A stretch of 64,000 nt of DNA from Tetrapyrgos nigripes (lineage: Eukaryota > Basidiomycota > Agaricomycetes > Agaricales > Campanellaceae): positions 62,001-126,000 of the forward strand of contig JAACJM010000115.1 in the NCBI GenBank assembly GCA_013368315.1, read 5' to 3'. The notes beneath the pieces were generated by a model. That model was not told the origin of the DNA, did no database searches, and worked only from the letters and a program-made list of their open reading frames with translations. Shown here piece after piece: positions 19,966-32,546 of the stretch; position 1 is the first letter of the stretch; every line of letters starts with the position of its first letter. A program made the translations under genes and the position numbers.

Positions 19966-21125
19966 CGTGGATTGTTCAAGTAGAGAGTTTGTGTTTAAAA
20001 CTTTGTTGTGGAGAGTAGCAGAGGGAGTGGCAGAGCAGTGAAGAGCACAGCTGAATGGAACACTGCAAGAGGGAGAGGGAGCTCAAAAACAAAAAGGTTG
20101 GAAAGTCGGCTAGGTGGTAACGGTTGGGAAAGGGGATGGTGTTGCTAGTCTGGCGAAAACGAACGAGCTATTTGAGCTTGGGAAGACAAGGAAACTAAGG
20201 TGCTCGCTTTTATACTAATGCCGTTGGGATTTATTCATTGAACAAGGGATTGCAAAGTACGACTGAGGGACAAGTGAATGGATAAAAATGGAAATACAAA
20301 GACGTTACCGGATTTGGATGAAGCCTTTGTCGGCGGGCTTTCAATTTAGTTGCGATTGCAAAGTGCGAATTCAAAATTTGCATCAGGAACAGGTACTAAG
20401 AAGGCGGACGGGTGCAACGTGTTTGAGAAAAATGTTTGGTTTACTTACTGACGAACGAGACGGGACAAGCGGCATGGTTCCCTCTGAACGCAAAAGCAGC
20501 TTTTGTGGGCGTTACTGGTATTGACAAGGAAACGATGAGGGCTGCAACAGCTTTGTCACTGAAAGGAAAATTCACATTTCAACTTGGTTACGAATTCCAG
20601 CAACGCTTTAGCAGAGGGATTTCTGATTCTGTACTTGAACAGCGCCGGGTTACGCGCAACTACACACGCTGAAGAGAGTGAAAGGGATGTACATTTTGGG
20701 TTCTAGAATATACATACATACCGTCATCACGATAAAGAGGTTGGCATTAATAGGGAATCAGTGACGTTAAAGCATTATGCGCTTCTTTGTGCCTTCCTTA
20801 CCAGGAGATTACCTATGGTACAAGGTCGTATGGTAAGGGAGTGGTTGGGCAGTGGTCGCTGCGAGGTGACACTGACTACAGGACTGAAAACAAAACGGAC
20901 TTTATTCGTGAATCATACTATCAGTATTTACAGCTATCATACATGTTCGAGTATTACTCACCTTGGCCGGTTGCTTGCCATCCTGCCAAGTCCTGGTCAC
21001 CTTGAGGTGACAGCAAGAATAGTCCTTGTAATCCTTTATGTCGAAGTGTTTGTTAACAGAAAAGGAAAGAGCGGGTGCAAAGTTCTGTTTATTCATCATG
21101 ACTTAGTTTGGCAAGAGCTTCCCAG
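19966..21125. other. Gene-free stretch
   Basis: Upstream of the secreted peptide gene. A minus-strand TATAAAAG lies at about 20207-20214, some 245 bp from its ATG. A possible minus-strand exon pair around 21005 (SCCHLKVTRTW then, after a GTGAGT intron, SCSQCHLAATT) can be drawn but lacks a good start or family, so it is not called as a gene. Confidence 0.35.
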
Positions 21126-21246
21126 CTCTCAGGTAGACTCGTAACCAGCCGTCCTGTGGAAAGTTTGATGACAGTCGCTTCGCCGACGGACTGATCGACT
21201 GTCATCAGTACTCTTGCGAAAGACTGGTAACGAGTCTAGCTCTCAG
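21126..21246. repeat. Imperfect inverted repeat able to form a long hairpin
   Basis: The outer arms pair TAGACTCGTAACCAG with CTGGTAACGAGTCTA, and the inner arms GATGACAGTCG (21167-21177) pair exactly with CGACTGTCATC (21196-21206) around an 18-nt loop. The middle of the arms is mismatched. It lies just beyond the 3' end of the kinase gene at 21316. Confidence 0.6.
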
Positions 21247-21315
21247 GCCTCAGGCCCAGGGCCGCGTCAAATTTTGTCGATGAACATACTTTAAGGTATA
21301 GAGAAGATATGGTAT

Positions 21316-24300
21316 CTAAATCCTTCCAATCACTACTGGCTGCAAAAGCAAACCAGCCAACATCAAGTACACTAAGACGAAGAGATATAATACAAAATAA
21401 AAAGCAAAACAGATCGTCAAAAGAGTCGTAATGACAGGGGAAACAGAAGGAAGGTAGGGTTCGGCAATGTTGACAGCGGGTTTGGACATTTCTGATTCCT
21501 CGCTCAGAGTCAAGGAGAAATTAGTATTGAGCGCCACGTCCAGAACTTCAACAAGATCCCAGTAGTCTGCTAACTCTGCAGATAGAGTCACTTCTGAATT
21601 GTCGTCCAAGTTGTCCAACTTCTTTCCTGCACCTTTCAAACCACCATCCAGCTTGACCTCGGCTTCCTTATCCTCGTCCAAAAAACCTGCGTGCTTCAAA
21701 TCATCCTTAGAGACACCCTCTGTTTCCCCATCCTCCACGTCTTCTTCACTCGAATCGCCTGAGTCATGGTCTGCGTACTCTAAATCATCACCAGGGCTGT
21801 TCTCGGTAGTCTCGTCCTCTCCGTCGGAATAGACAGTAAGGGATTGACCTGGGACTGGAGGGTAGGCAGGGAATGGTCGGATGGGGAAATGTGGAAAAGG
21901 AGGCAAGCGTTCGATGGAAAGTGTCGACAGAGAGGAACCTTCCTGGAGATACAACGGCGACTGGATCGGCAGTGACTTGTCCTGTTGAGGATCCAGGTCC
22001 AAATCATCCCAGTCATCGTCCGACGGCAGGAGGCTTTTAGGAACCTCAGAGAAGACAGGTAAATCAAGGGATTTCGTGTTGGGCTGTATCCGGAGCTTAG
22101 CTGAAGGTGAAAAGGCAATACGAATGACGACTCACATCACTGAAGCCTCTGGTAAACTCAACCACTTCGTCCGTCTTCAGCCTATCCGCAAAATGTTGAC
22201 TCCAGCACATCTCTACCATCTTCCACATTTGGTCTGACATCTCGCCTTCACCTGTAGGCCGTTCGGGGCGGACACCCTGAATCACTTTCAGCATCACCGC
22301 AGAATCGGGAAGTTGAGTGTGCTGTTGAGTGCAGAACGGTGGGCGGCCGGTGTATAACTACGGATGGGACATCAGCATTTATCGAGGACTTTGAGAAGTA
22401 TGAGCAAGGCTGACCTCCAAACATACACAACCGAAAGCATAAATATCAGTCTCAAAAGTCAGACGAAACCTATCGAGCCCGAAATGTTCTGGTACATGCA
22501 GTTCAGGAGCCATCCACCGGACTGAACCCTCACGCCGAGAAGTAAATGTGGCCGCAGTCGCATCATTGAACACCGTCAGTCCGAAGTCAGTGAGACAAGC
22601 TTGCCAATTGCCGTTGATGAGGATGTTGGACTGCATAATAACATGTCAATTTAAGATGCAGGTAGCAAGAGTCAAAGACGAAACTCACACCACGAAGATC
22701 GCCATGAACAATCTTCTGAGAGTGAAGGTAAGCTAGACCTTGAGTAACTTCGTGTAACTATGAACCAAGTCAGATCTGTTCTCTCACACTAGGCAAAACA
22801 ATAACTAACCCGTTTGTTGACTCCAGCCCTGCCATGGTCTGCAAGGTGCTTCAACACGGTTCCATGACTCATCCAGGGAGACACCATACACAAAAACGAC
22901 GGAAATGATTCGGCATCGATACCTAAGCCAGCCAAAAAAGTAAGAAACACAGAGGACGAAACGAAACGTAAAAACTCTATACCGAGAAAGGGAACAATGA
23001 AGGAACTATTCAAATGCTGCCAGACAAGAGCTTCTCTGCAAAATCTCTGCGCATTGTGAGCAACCCCTTTTCTCAGAAAACCGAGACCAACTTACCCTGC
23101 GGACATTAGGTACACCAGGATCCCGCTGGAAGATCCTCATTCTCTTGAGGGCAACATGCTGGCCATTGTAAGTCGCACGATACACGTCTCCGAATCCCCC
23201 ACCAAAAGTAGCTTGCTCATCAGGTCTCTCAACGCCTTTGATGAACAATGATGAAGGTAGCTTGTCGCAAGTTTCCGATAACCGGACTAGAAGTCGTCGA
23301 GCTCGAGCGGTTTCTTCACCATTGAGAAGATAGCCTTTGTCGAGGACCTAGGTGAGACGATGACATCATCAATATTGTACGACTCTGACATAAAATCGTG
23401 ACCCACATCTTGAACAACGTCTAAGAACTTTTGCGCATCGTCTCCTTCCAATGCCAACACGGCACGTCGAGATGTTTCAGATATGACGTGCAGTACTCCG
23501 GCGATTTCGTTCTCATCCCTCTGAAGAGCTTCGCGGATATTAACCTCTTCCGAGATGTCCAGAGCTGATGCAACCTGCAACAGATTGGCACGATAATCAT
23601 GGCTCTGAACCAAACTCGAGACCGAGTCCAGAGACTGAAGAGACGTGTAGTATTCATACAAGGTTCCCCATAGCCTAGATTCAGATCCATTCAGCACCGA
23701 GAAGGATTAGAACGTTGTGAACACTCACGAATTGTCAGGCGACACTTGTCTGAACAAGAACGAGAGCATATTCTAGCAATGAGAAGAGTTCGTAAATCGC
23801 AACATACATTCAGAAAAACAATTTCCTCACTCGGTAGATAATGCTCTGGGACGCAATACTCTCGGCCAGAAGAGTAGAGTTGGTGACTACCGTCACCGAG
23901 TTCATCACAACTACATTAGTTCCTGATGGTGCAACCGTTGTGGCTTCTACCGCATTCAGATCAACCTTGTCATCTCCTAGTGGAAGAGGTTTCGAGTCCA
24001 AACTGACCCGGTTCGTCCGAAAAGGACTAGTTGTGTAGGGGGGTGTGGATGCAAAGTGTTTCTCTGAGGAGGCTCTGGTTACCGCAAGGGAATCGACTTC
24101 TTCATAGCGGGGAGGTAACGCCTGAGGAGAGATCGGAGAGCAATCGGAGACATCTTCATCTGAGGTCACATTCCAAAGCTATAAAACTTCTTAAGTCTCA
24201 CATCGTAGAGCTGAGTTACATATAGACGTACGATTGGCAGTGTGGCATCACTTCCAGTTTTTGAGGTCTGATGATCGCAAACACTGAACAGAGTGAAAGG

Positions 24301-25197
24301 TGCAGTAGGGAATTAAGACATACTGAGGACTGGGTTCCTAGATTTTCACTCACAGAAGGAGAGTGAAATCTTACTCGTCTGTCTGACTAGAAGCATCCTA
24401 TTCGTCAATGGCTTGATAAGGATTCGAGCTAAACCTAAACCGACCTCTTTGCCTCTCGAACTGGATTGGGTCTTCAACGCGGATTGCAAACTCTGTTTTG
24501 TTGTCTCTACCGTAGAAGCAAGCGTGGTGCTGCGATCTTCCAATTCCTTCGTTTTCGAGCGTTTGGTGAGATGAAGAAACTCCAAAAGGCCCAATACGTT
24601 CTTCTTTGACTTCCTCTTGGTGCCATCATCAGATAGAGGTGACCTGAGAGGTGTCAGGCGTGACAAAGAACTCGGGGTCCTCGGTCCCGGCAGCTTGAGA
24701 ATGGATGATGATCCTTCCAGCAGCAGACAATCGGTCGGGATCACACCACGGTCCCCATTCTGGTTTCTGACCAAGGACCATTCGTCTTGAAACCTGTGAA
24801 TGACACAGACTATATCTCCAGCATTGACGGCTACCTCGTCAGCACGGGAGGGCTCAAAGTCACATTTGACTACGATACCGCTACTCGAGTGTGCATCGGC
24901 CACGGTAACTCCGTATGTATTTCGAAGATATTCAAAGTCATCTCGACTTGGAGGAATGGGTAACTTGGATTGGGACGGTTGAAGATTTGTGTCAATTGTG
25001 AGTGCTGGACGCCCGTCTGGAGAGGCGCTGGTTTGTTGTCCATTCAGCTTCAATCCAGGCACTGAGATGAAGTACTCAGCGCCTGCCGTGTCTTGACCCC
25101 CTTCAGCATAATACTTCGCCCAAGTCTGTACTTGAGGATCCGCGTAATGGCCTTCAGGATCGAACTCGTATTTTGGCTGTATGGCGCGAGAGGACAT
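21316..25197 (-). CDS. SH3-TKL kinase with C-terminal membrane anchor (copy A)
   Basis: Multi-exon gene. Residues about 108-160 look like an SH3 domain (VKCDFEPSRADEVAVNAGDI, Trp at DEW, GVIPTDCL). A disordered Ser/Pro region follows, then a helical segment typical of agaricomycete TKL kinases (LVQSHDY, LEGDDAQKFLDVVQD, LLVRLSETCDKLPSSLF). Kinase motifs: Gly loop TFGGGFGDVYRA, VALKRM (Lys), IVHGDLRG where HRD is HGD, NILINGNW, TDFGL, VRWMAPEL, DIYAFGCVCLEV. Beyond the kinase an acidic region of about 170 residues ends in a hydrophobic span and a short tail LLLQPVVIGRI, a tail anchor. Catalytic Lys, Asp and DFG are present, so it is probably active. The paralogue at 32547-36769 has the same order and intron positions. 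The SH3 call rests on motif spacing. Confidence 0.8.
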
Positions 25198-25857
25198 ATC
25201 ACTCTAACGATAAGGATACGAAGGTAATGGTCAAGAGACGGCGCCTCTGGCCTTAGGCCTATGTACGGTGCAGTCGTTGTATATGGAGGCGATGCGAGCT
25301 GTCATTTGTGGGTATTAGCGGCCTCCACTGATAGAAATGCTGTTAAAGATTCTCGCTTCGGTAATGAGTGGATATCTTGAACGAGACCATACCTCAATGA
25401 CTCCCAAATCGACCGAAAACCCATTATCCTTGACCATCAAGCAACTCGACGACGAAATAAAGGTGAAGGAAGGCTTTGAAGCCAGAGTGCTTGTAGAGAA
25501 TTTTCATTGTCAAGGTGACGTGAAAGGTACATAGACCAAAATTGGAAGCTGTTCATCTGAATGGAGATTTGTATATGCTGTACGCTTTAATTCACGAGTT
25601 CCAGTTCTGTGTGAGAGCATCCAAAGTACCCCAACGTTAGATTCCTATAATTACAGAACGGTACGTATAAATAACGAGCAGAACTTCTTAGCGGGTAAAG
25701 GGAGCGAGAGAAGCGTTCAATGTTTAACAATGAACCAGTATGTACATCTAAACCAGGAGAAAACAGGATCATCATAAAGAGAGCCTAGGTGAAATAAAAA
25801 GCCCAAGTAGAATAAGGTAGGTCGAGAGAGACAGAAAATCATAAAGATTGAGAATTA
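25198..25857. other. Intergenic stretch between kinase copy A and KIN1
   Basis: It holds the promoter of the SH3-kinase gene (leftward) and the 3' flank of the KIN1-like gene. Only short, unrecognised frames are present. Confidence 0.4.
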
Positions 25858-28800
25858 TCATAACTTGAGTTCAGTAAGGACTCGTCTGGCGAGCATTTGA
25901 TATTGCCATCCATCTCCTCCTGCTCTTCGAAATTGTATTCCGTGTAAAGGTAACCAAGGTACCTTGCAGAAGTAAGGATAGTATCAGCATCCTCGAGGCA
26001 AACAGCAGATTGCAAGCTACACTCACTTTTACGATATTGATTTCAAAGCGCACACTCAACGAATTATTGCCCATGCTTTCGAAAACATCACTAGGAACTT
26101 GACCTGAAGGCATCGGGCTAGGGCTGCGAGCGAAATCGCGGGGTATTGGTGGTAGGTTCTTGCTCTGATGAGAAGGAGAGCCAGAGGTAGGAGAAGCAGG
26201 TGTGATGTCAATCTCGGTGGAAGGCGAAGCAGGAAGGGTAGCACTAGCGCCGGCAGTAGAACGTGTTTCTGCGTCGACTACAGTGTGATGAGAAGAGACG
26301 TTGAAGAATGATGAAGAACCAGTGCTTGGAGTGGCAGTCAATGTCGTTCCGCCAGAAGGCCTTCCTGGATGTTCGCCTCTATCTTTGTCTACTGATGCGT
26401 CCCTATCTTTCGTACGGCCGCCCCTGATGCTGAAAGACAACTTGGAAGATTTCTTGACGAGGCCGTGGCGAGGTGTCGAGGGTTCACCAGAGCCAGAGGA
26501 CGTCTGTTGATGATGACGTGAACTAGGTGTCGTGGGTTCGACCGAGGAGATATCGATGGAAGGCATGTGTAGACACTCAAAGCCACCTTTGGTCTCGCGG
26601 TACTGAACTTGCATCCGGTCTAGGACCCGACGGATGTCTGCTTTGATTGCTGGTGGAGGCTTCGTCGACGTAGTTGCCACGCTGCAAGCGATAACATTAG
26701 CTTCTTCCTAAAGCAGAATCAGAAAGGTACTCACCTGAACAACCCCTTCAAAAATACAGGTTTAAACTCCTTGTCACCACTAAGAGTCTCATCGTCCGTG
26801 TGTTCCTCAGCACCATCGGTAGCAACCCTACCCATTTCATCAGCTGCAGTTGCATTGTCTTTCTTGAGGGCTTCATCGTCTTCTTCCTCGGTCCTCGAAA
26901 ATAGCCTTTCAGCCAACGGCCTGGGCTGATTAGTATATCCAGTCGACGGTCTCCGATGACGTCCAATCGTTCCACCACTAATCGAGCCTGAGAATAAGGC
27001 CGCACCGGTACTGCTCCTTCTCTCGTGCCTAGCTGCTCGTCCCTGAGGATCCAGAATGGTTGCTGCCCGTCGGTGACCAGCAAGCGGTTGCGACTGACTG
27101 TGTGAAATAGACTTGGGGGACTTGTTGTCTGCCGTAACATCCGTTTTCTCGCTGGTTTCAACTCTCTCATTCTCAGACATGGGCTCCCTCTCTTTTTCTT
27201 TCTCTTTCTCTTTCTCCTTTTCTGACACATCAACATCCTCACTAGGCCTTGGTGTCCCACCTCTCTTGAGAAGATGACCATGTTTCCTCTCGTCGCCTTT
27301 GCCGACCAACATACTTCCAAACTTCCTCACCAACGTCGCACCAGTTGACAAGACTGGCGAATGAGCCCTTTCCCTATCCGCAAATGACGTCACTTCAGGC
27401 CCAGCCGTATGCGGAACCTTACTGTGGGTACTCTGTGGTGATTGCGGAGACATTGGTGTGGATGGAACATCCGGAATAGGTCTTTCCTTCCCTCCAACTA
27501 TAATCGTCGGCGTTTGAGTTTTCAAAGGTGTAGGCGCTTTAAGTGTGGGTGTAGGCGTCTTATCCTCCGCATTCTCATCGACAGGACTGGGTCCGTTCCC
27601 AAACATCGCTCCCCAACCTCGTCCAATTGTTCCTCCAGGACCACCAGGCATATTCGATACAGGTCTCTGACTAAGACTGTGTGATCGTCTATGGGTAGTA
27701 GCAGGAGGTTGCCGGGGTAAGGTTCCATGCGCACTGACTTTGGTTGGCGATGGCGGTACACCTGAAGAGATAGGAGGCAACCCAGGATCTCGAGCACGAG
27801 GTTGAGGGTGAGCTTGTTGGCCAAAACTGGGTGTTGTAGGCGTGGAAGGATTGGAGTTGGCAGCAACTGCAGATGGAGTATTCGCATCGTAAGAAAGTCC
27901 TGAATAATGCGTATTGGCGGGTGGAGGAAGGCGAGGAAGAGGCATGCTGTAATCTGCCTTGTTGTTCGTCGGGGCAGCTGCAGGTGGTGCAGTGGGTGTT
28001 GCGCTGCCAGTGGCTGGAAGAGGTGCAGAAAGTTTGCCATTGAGCTCTGCACCTGGAACAGCGATGGGGCTCGGTACGTTGGGACTAGGACTGTGTGATG
28101 TCCCGTTGGTTTGAGCATGAGTTGCTGCATCCAATCCACTAGCTTGGCTGTTTGCAAAGGTTCCTGGTCCATACACCCTTTCCCTTTCCAATTTCTCCTT
28201 AGCCAGATAATACATGGAAATGAGAGGATGGAAACCCTTTGTCGGGTCTAAAGGCTCCTTGTTAGGATCCAAGGGCCCGAGTTGTGATGAAGAGTTGGGG
28301 GGAGACGTCGAGAAGGGATTATTCGACGGAGATGAGCTGGAAGGAGATGAAGGAGAGAAGAACTTCCGCCGGTAGAAATCGAAGCCAGAAAATCTCTTCG
28401 ATTTCTTGGAAGGAGTGGACGGTTCATTAGCTTTAAAGCTGCTATCGCTAGCAAATGAGACAGCGAGACTCGAGTTTGACATGGATTCGCCCCACCTCGA
28501 AGCGACAGCAGTGCTACTTGAGCTACCGTATCCGTTGATGCTGCTGCCAAGACCTCGTTTTCGTTCCCATTCGCGGACGGCTCGGAGATAAGTATCGCTT
28601 TCCAAGACTTTAATGAGTTTTTCCTCGATGTCCTTGCCGGTACCAAACTCAAACCCTTTCAGTATTTGAAGAACACCTCGGTCGAGTTCGTCGGCGCGTA
28701 GGGGTTCACGATGGAGAAGGTGGTTTTCAGGAGGGCCAGAGGAGCCTCGGATCATCCATGGATGGCTGAGCACCTCTGTAAGGGTAGCACGAGCAGCAGG

Positions 28801-30066
28801 ATTAGTGACTAGCATACGGGAAAGAAGGTGTTTGCATTCTGTGCCAAAGCGGTTTGAGTATTTTAATTTATTGTGTAGATGGTGTAACCACGTACCTGGA
28901 CTGAGCCATACAGGATACTCGACAAGTCCTCGTTTTATTTTGGCATGCAATGCGGGCATACTCTGGTCGTCAAAGGGAACCTTCCCGCACACCAAGACGT
29001 ATAACACAACTCCAAAACTCCATACATCGACTTCGGGGCCAGTGTACACTTTTGCATTGAGGAGCTCTGGGGCAGCAAAGTAGAGAGAGCCGCAAAATGT
29101 TCCTAGATGCGCGACCGGATCATAGAGGTTGGAAAGACCAAAGTCGATTATTTTGATGTTACCAGTTTGCGAGATGAGTATGTTTTCGATTTTGAGGTCT
29201 GGAGAATAAAACTTGGGCACAAGACACAAAAAGCTTTAGACGTAGATGGACATACCACGATGAACGACATTATTCCGATGACAATAGTCCAAAGCGCTTC
29301 CAATCTGTCTCGCAAACTTCCTGGCGGTACGTTCGCGCAGCTTGCCGTGACTGATGATATAATCGAGCATCTGCCCACCGTCGACGTACTCAAACACCAT
29401 GTAGTAGTGATGCTGATGAACAATCATTTCTCGCATACCGCATATATACGGATGATGAAGAAGCATAGAGAGAGCCGCTTCGCGGAGAGTCCGGATTTCT
29501 TTGGAAGCATCCTTAGACGCTTGGCGTGCCACTGAGTCAGGCGTTGCGCCAGAAGGAGGAGGAGCAGAAGGGTTGGCACGAGGAAGAATCTTGACAGCAA
29601 GCTTGAATAGAAGAAATAAGACTGTTTAGACTTTTAAGAGTAGTAGAAAGCAACCGAAGCCGCGTACCTGCTCTCCTGATACATTGTGCGTGGCCAGTTT
29701 GACTTTGCCCATACTGCCTGCACCGAGAGTTTTGCTGAGCGTATAGTTGCCCAGAATGCGATTGGACCGACTCCGGCCGCTAGTGGTACCTCCATGTCGA
29801 TGTCTGTCCCGATCCCTCTCTCTGTCATCGTGTCTCGTCTCCTTCGCGTCAGACGAGCTGCCGGTGGTGGATGCTGCAGTGACATTGTAGGACTGGGGTG
29901 GCATGGAAAGTGGCCGTGGACGAGGAGCAGCAGAGGCACGGGGTTGGACAATTGGCATATCGTACTCGTGGCCCATCACCATCCCGCCATGTGAGGGTGT
30001 TACTGCGCCTTCCTCTGGAACTTGGTTTAATTGTTTGGTCAGCGATGTCGGATATGCTGTTGTCAT
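25858..30066 (-). CDS. KIN1: KIN1/MARK-type serine/threonine kinase with KA1 domain
   Basis: Polarity and exocytosis kinase of the Kin1/Kin2/MARK group. The N-terminal region is disordered. Kinase motifs: Gly loop [32 protein letters not shown] across an intron, [43 protein letters not shown] and [16 protein letters not shown] very long Ser/Pro/Thr-rich middle part follows, including a Glu-Lys repeat. The C-terminus is a KA1 membrane-binding domain: RFEINIVK, then after the last intron [13 protein letters not shown] and [17 protein letters not shown], ending at TGA 25858-25860. KA1 plus the Kin1-like activation loop make this assignment firm. The start [15 protein letters not shown] at 30066 is the first ATG of the first exon. 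No breaks were found. Confidence 0.92.
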
Positions 30067-30751
30067 CGCTGAACGCTGTCTTTAATCTGCACCGTCACAG
30101 AAATGGAGCCTTCGATTCGCGGGTATGGGAATATGTAAATCGTATATGGAGTCGTGCTGGTGCTCGTTGGAGATGCGTAGCCGTCCGTAGACAATGATGA
30201 GAGAAGAAAAAAGAGTGGAAGGAAGGAGCTTATGTCGAAGGCGCCTGAGGCGCTGGGGAGGAGTTGAAGTTGAAGGTCTCTGCGAAATTCCGCTCCCATC
30301 ACATCTCCAGATCACGCTTATTACAAGCTTTGCCTAATACTCTTTCGACAAACATTTCCTACTTTTCTTGAGTCTCTTTCTATCCCTTAAATGCACTTGC
30401 AGCTTCTCATTGTCGATAGCAGCTCACTGCGCGCAAGGAAGCACAAAATTTTACTTTTTTTTTGGGACAATCGGGGAAAGACTTCCGCTCACCCCGCTTA
30501 TGTACCGGCCAGGGTCGGTCTCAGGTGGTGATTGACGTCGTTTGAGCCGTCACTCATTCAGTCATTCAGTCATTATGTAGATATATGGATCATAGTATGG
30601 CCTTACAACGTAGAGCGCAGCAGAGACAGCAGTCGCTAACCAAACTAATCCATTCTAATTATACACCTACGCATAAATCAGATCAAGAAGTATCGCACGA
30701 GACCTCCAGGGACACACCAAAGAAAAAATAAATAGGATCCACCACCCTCAA

Positions 30752-31768
30752 TTACTTGGACTTTTTGGTATCTGAGCTAGCATTGACAACAGGTAGCCAT
30801 TTTACGGGATGGCGGTTGAACATTGGCCATGGCGGGACAACCAGCTGCGATGTCAAGGGATCCCACAGACGTCGCCAAGGAGCATGACCAAAATGAAGGC
30901 AGTTCACGGAGAAAAGAGGGTTAAGTGAGATCGAGAACAAAAACCCATTCACAAATCGTCGAAGCGAAGATCAAATCAGAAAGGGTGTTGGATTCGAAAT
31001 TCCACGTATCAAAGGAAGCCGAGTAAAAGAATCCGAGGAAAAAGGGGAGGTAATAAAGAGTTCAGGGCAAGTGAGTTACCAGTCAATGCGACATCATTCT
31101 GTATAGAAATGCTCGCTACTCACCACAAGCAAGGCTACGGTCGAAAGGCCTAGAATGCTAAAGGTCACGAACAAAGATTGCAATGCAAATCCTGCAATAA
31201 AAGAGATGGCCTAGAAGATGTGTACAGTCAGTTGAGAACGTAACTGAAGAAAGGAAGAAACAAAGATCCGAAGAGACTGCTAGGAACGGAGGACTCCCGG
31301 ACACACAAACGTCAAACCGGGGAGAGTGGCAATGTCAAGTCACACAATGGTGAGAAGGACGAAAAGCCACCTATAGAGGCAAAATTCCGAAGTAGCAAAG
31401 AAAGGCGGACATACAGTAGTCGCCATCAACCATATCCGGACAATATCATCAACGAGCTTCTGTCCTGCAAAATCCTGGAGTTTGACAGAAAGAGGACACC
31501 GTCCGTATCCAAATCAATGTCCATGAAATATCCAAGAGTGTTCGCGTTGTCCAGGTCCAGTGAGAGTATTTGGAGTTCACCAAGTAGAGAGACGAGTCCG
31601 CGACACATAAAACGCAATTTCGGAAGACGTCCACAACCAGAGCATAGAATGTAATGAAAAGATCCCCAGAAAAGAAGAAAGGAAGTTCAGTCAGCACGGA
31701 CAAGATAGAAACACAACGACGCGCACAATTTTGCCCTCGAAATATTCTTGTAGGAAGTTTCCGCTCAT
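30752..31768 (-). CDS. SPC1: Signal peptidase complex subunit SPC1 (SPC12)
   Basis: Small ER membrane subunit of the signal peptidase complex that removes signal peptides in the secretory pathway. Four exons join to [48 protein letters not shown] plus [15 protein letters not shown], and [17 protein letters not shown] with a Lys-rich tail [10 protein letters not shown] at stop 30752-30754. Two hydrophobic spans separated by a short turn, flanked by cytosolic ends, match the SPC1 topology, as does [13 protein letters not shown] near the end. Exon 1 is 31727-31768. Length (about 100 aa) is normal for the family. Confidence 0.9.
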
Positions 31769-32372
31769 TCTGGTTGAGGGTTTGTTATAAGCTTGTTACT
31801 TATGAGGTTGGACAGACAGGCGGGTAGTGGATGGTGAGGGGAAGAGTCAGACGTTGCTCACCGTCATCGACGTGTCTCGTCTGTTTGCATATGGAAATTG
31901 GTCCATGGACCGCTTTTGACCTTTTCCTCCATGCTCTCAATTTTGCTACTAGTCCTCACCGGTACCGTAATGATATTGGATGCTATGATGAAGGCGGAGC
32001 TGTCTAGGCTGACGTGCAAGTGAGTGGCCTTACACCCTACTACTTATCTACTTGTTCCTGACGATTCCTAGAGGAGAAACTAGTCCATACGTCGAACTGA
32101 AACGGGAACTGAATAGAAGAATCTCATTCTCTTCTGGTCATGCCATCCTAGCCATTTAGAACATCCGCTTCCCAAGGCATATCACCCTGGAGACTGTCAC
32201 CTCAGCGTCTACATCGTGTCCGTAGACATGAGCTTTTTATCACGGGTCGGTCTGCAAATAACAAAAGCTGTTGAAAGATTGATCAGGCTGACGTGGGCCA
32301 CCATCGATCTTGGGGAAGAAGACGAGCTAAATTTTCGACGGAATATGTTGTCAGCGTCTCTATAGCTCCACG
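31769..32372. other. Intergenic stretch, no gene seen
   Basis: It lies between SPC1 (leftward) and the second SH3-kinase (rightward) and probably holds promoters for both. No convincing frame was seen. Confidence 0.4.
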
Positions 32373-32545
32373 CTAAGCATCTTTCACATTCACCTTCACG
32401 AAATACCTCATGCAGGCCTGATGATCCAACCCGCCGGCACCGCCTTCTTTGTAGATCCTTTCAGTGCCGTTTATAACAGCTTCTTGGGCGTCTTTCGCGG
32501 TGACGGAATCTTGTGCCGCATGATAAAAACGAACGCATTTTTTTA
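32373..32545 (-). CDS. Short unidentified minus-strand ORF or last exon
   Basis: A minus-strand frame reads VRFYHAAQDSVTAKDAQEAV, then GGAGGLDHQACMRYFVKVN, and stops at TAG 32373-32375. The composition is protein-like, and a possible AG acceptor (CTGAG) lies just upstream near 32545. It has no ATG of its own, no recognised family and no clear partner exon. It abuts the start chosen for the SH3-kinase on the other strand, so it may be a remnant of a displaced gene. Confidence 0.25.
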
Positions 32546-32546
32546 G

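Noticed and set aside
20288..20672. Plus-strand ORFs at 20.3-20.7 kb
   Set aside because: Overlapping frames with no family, no splice structure and no promoter features.
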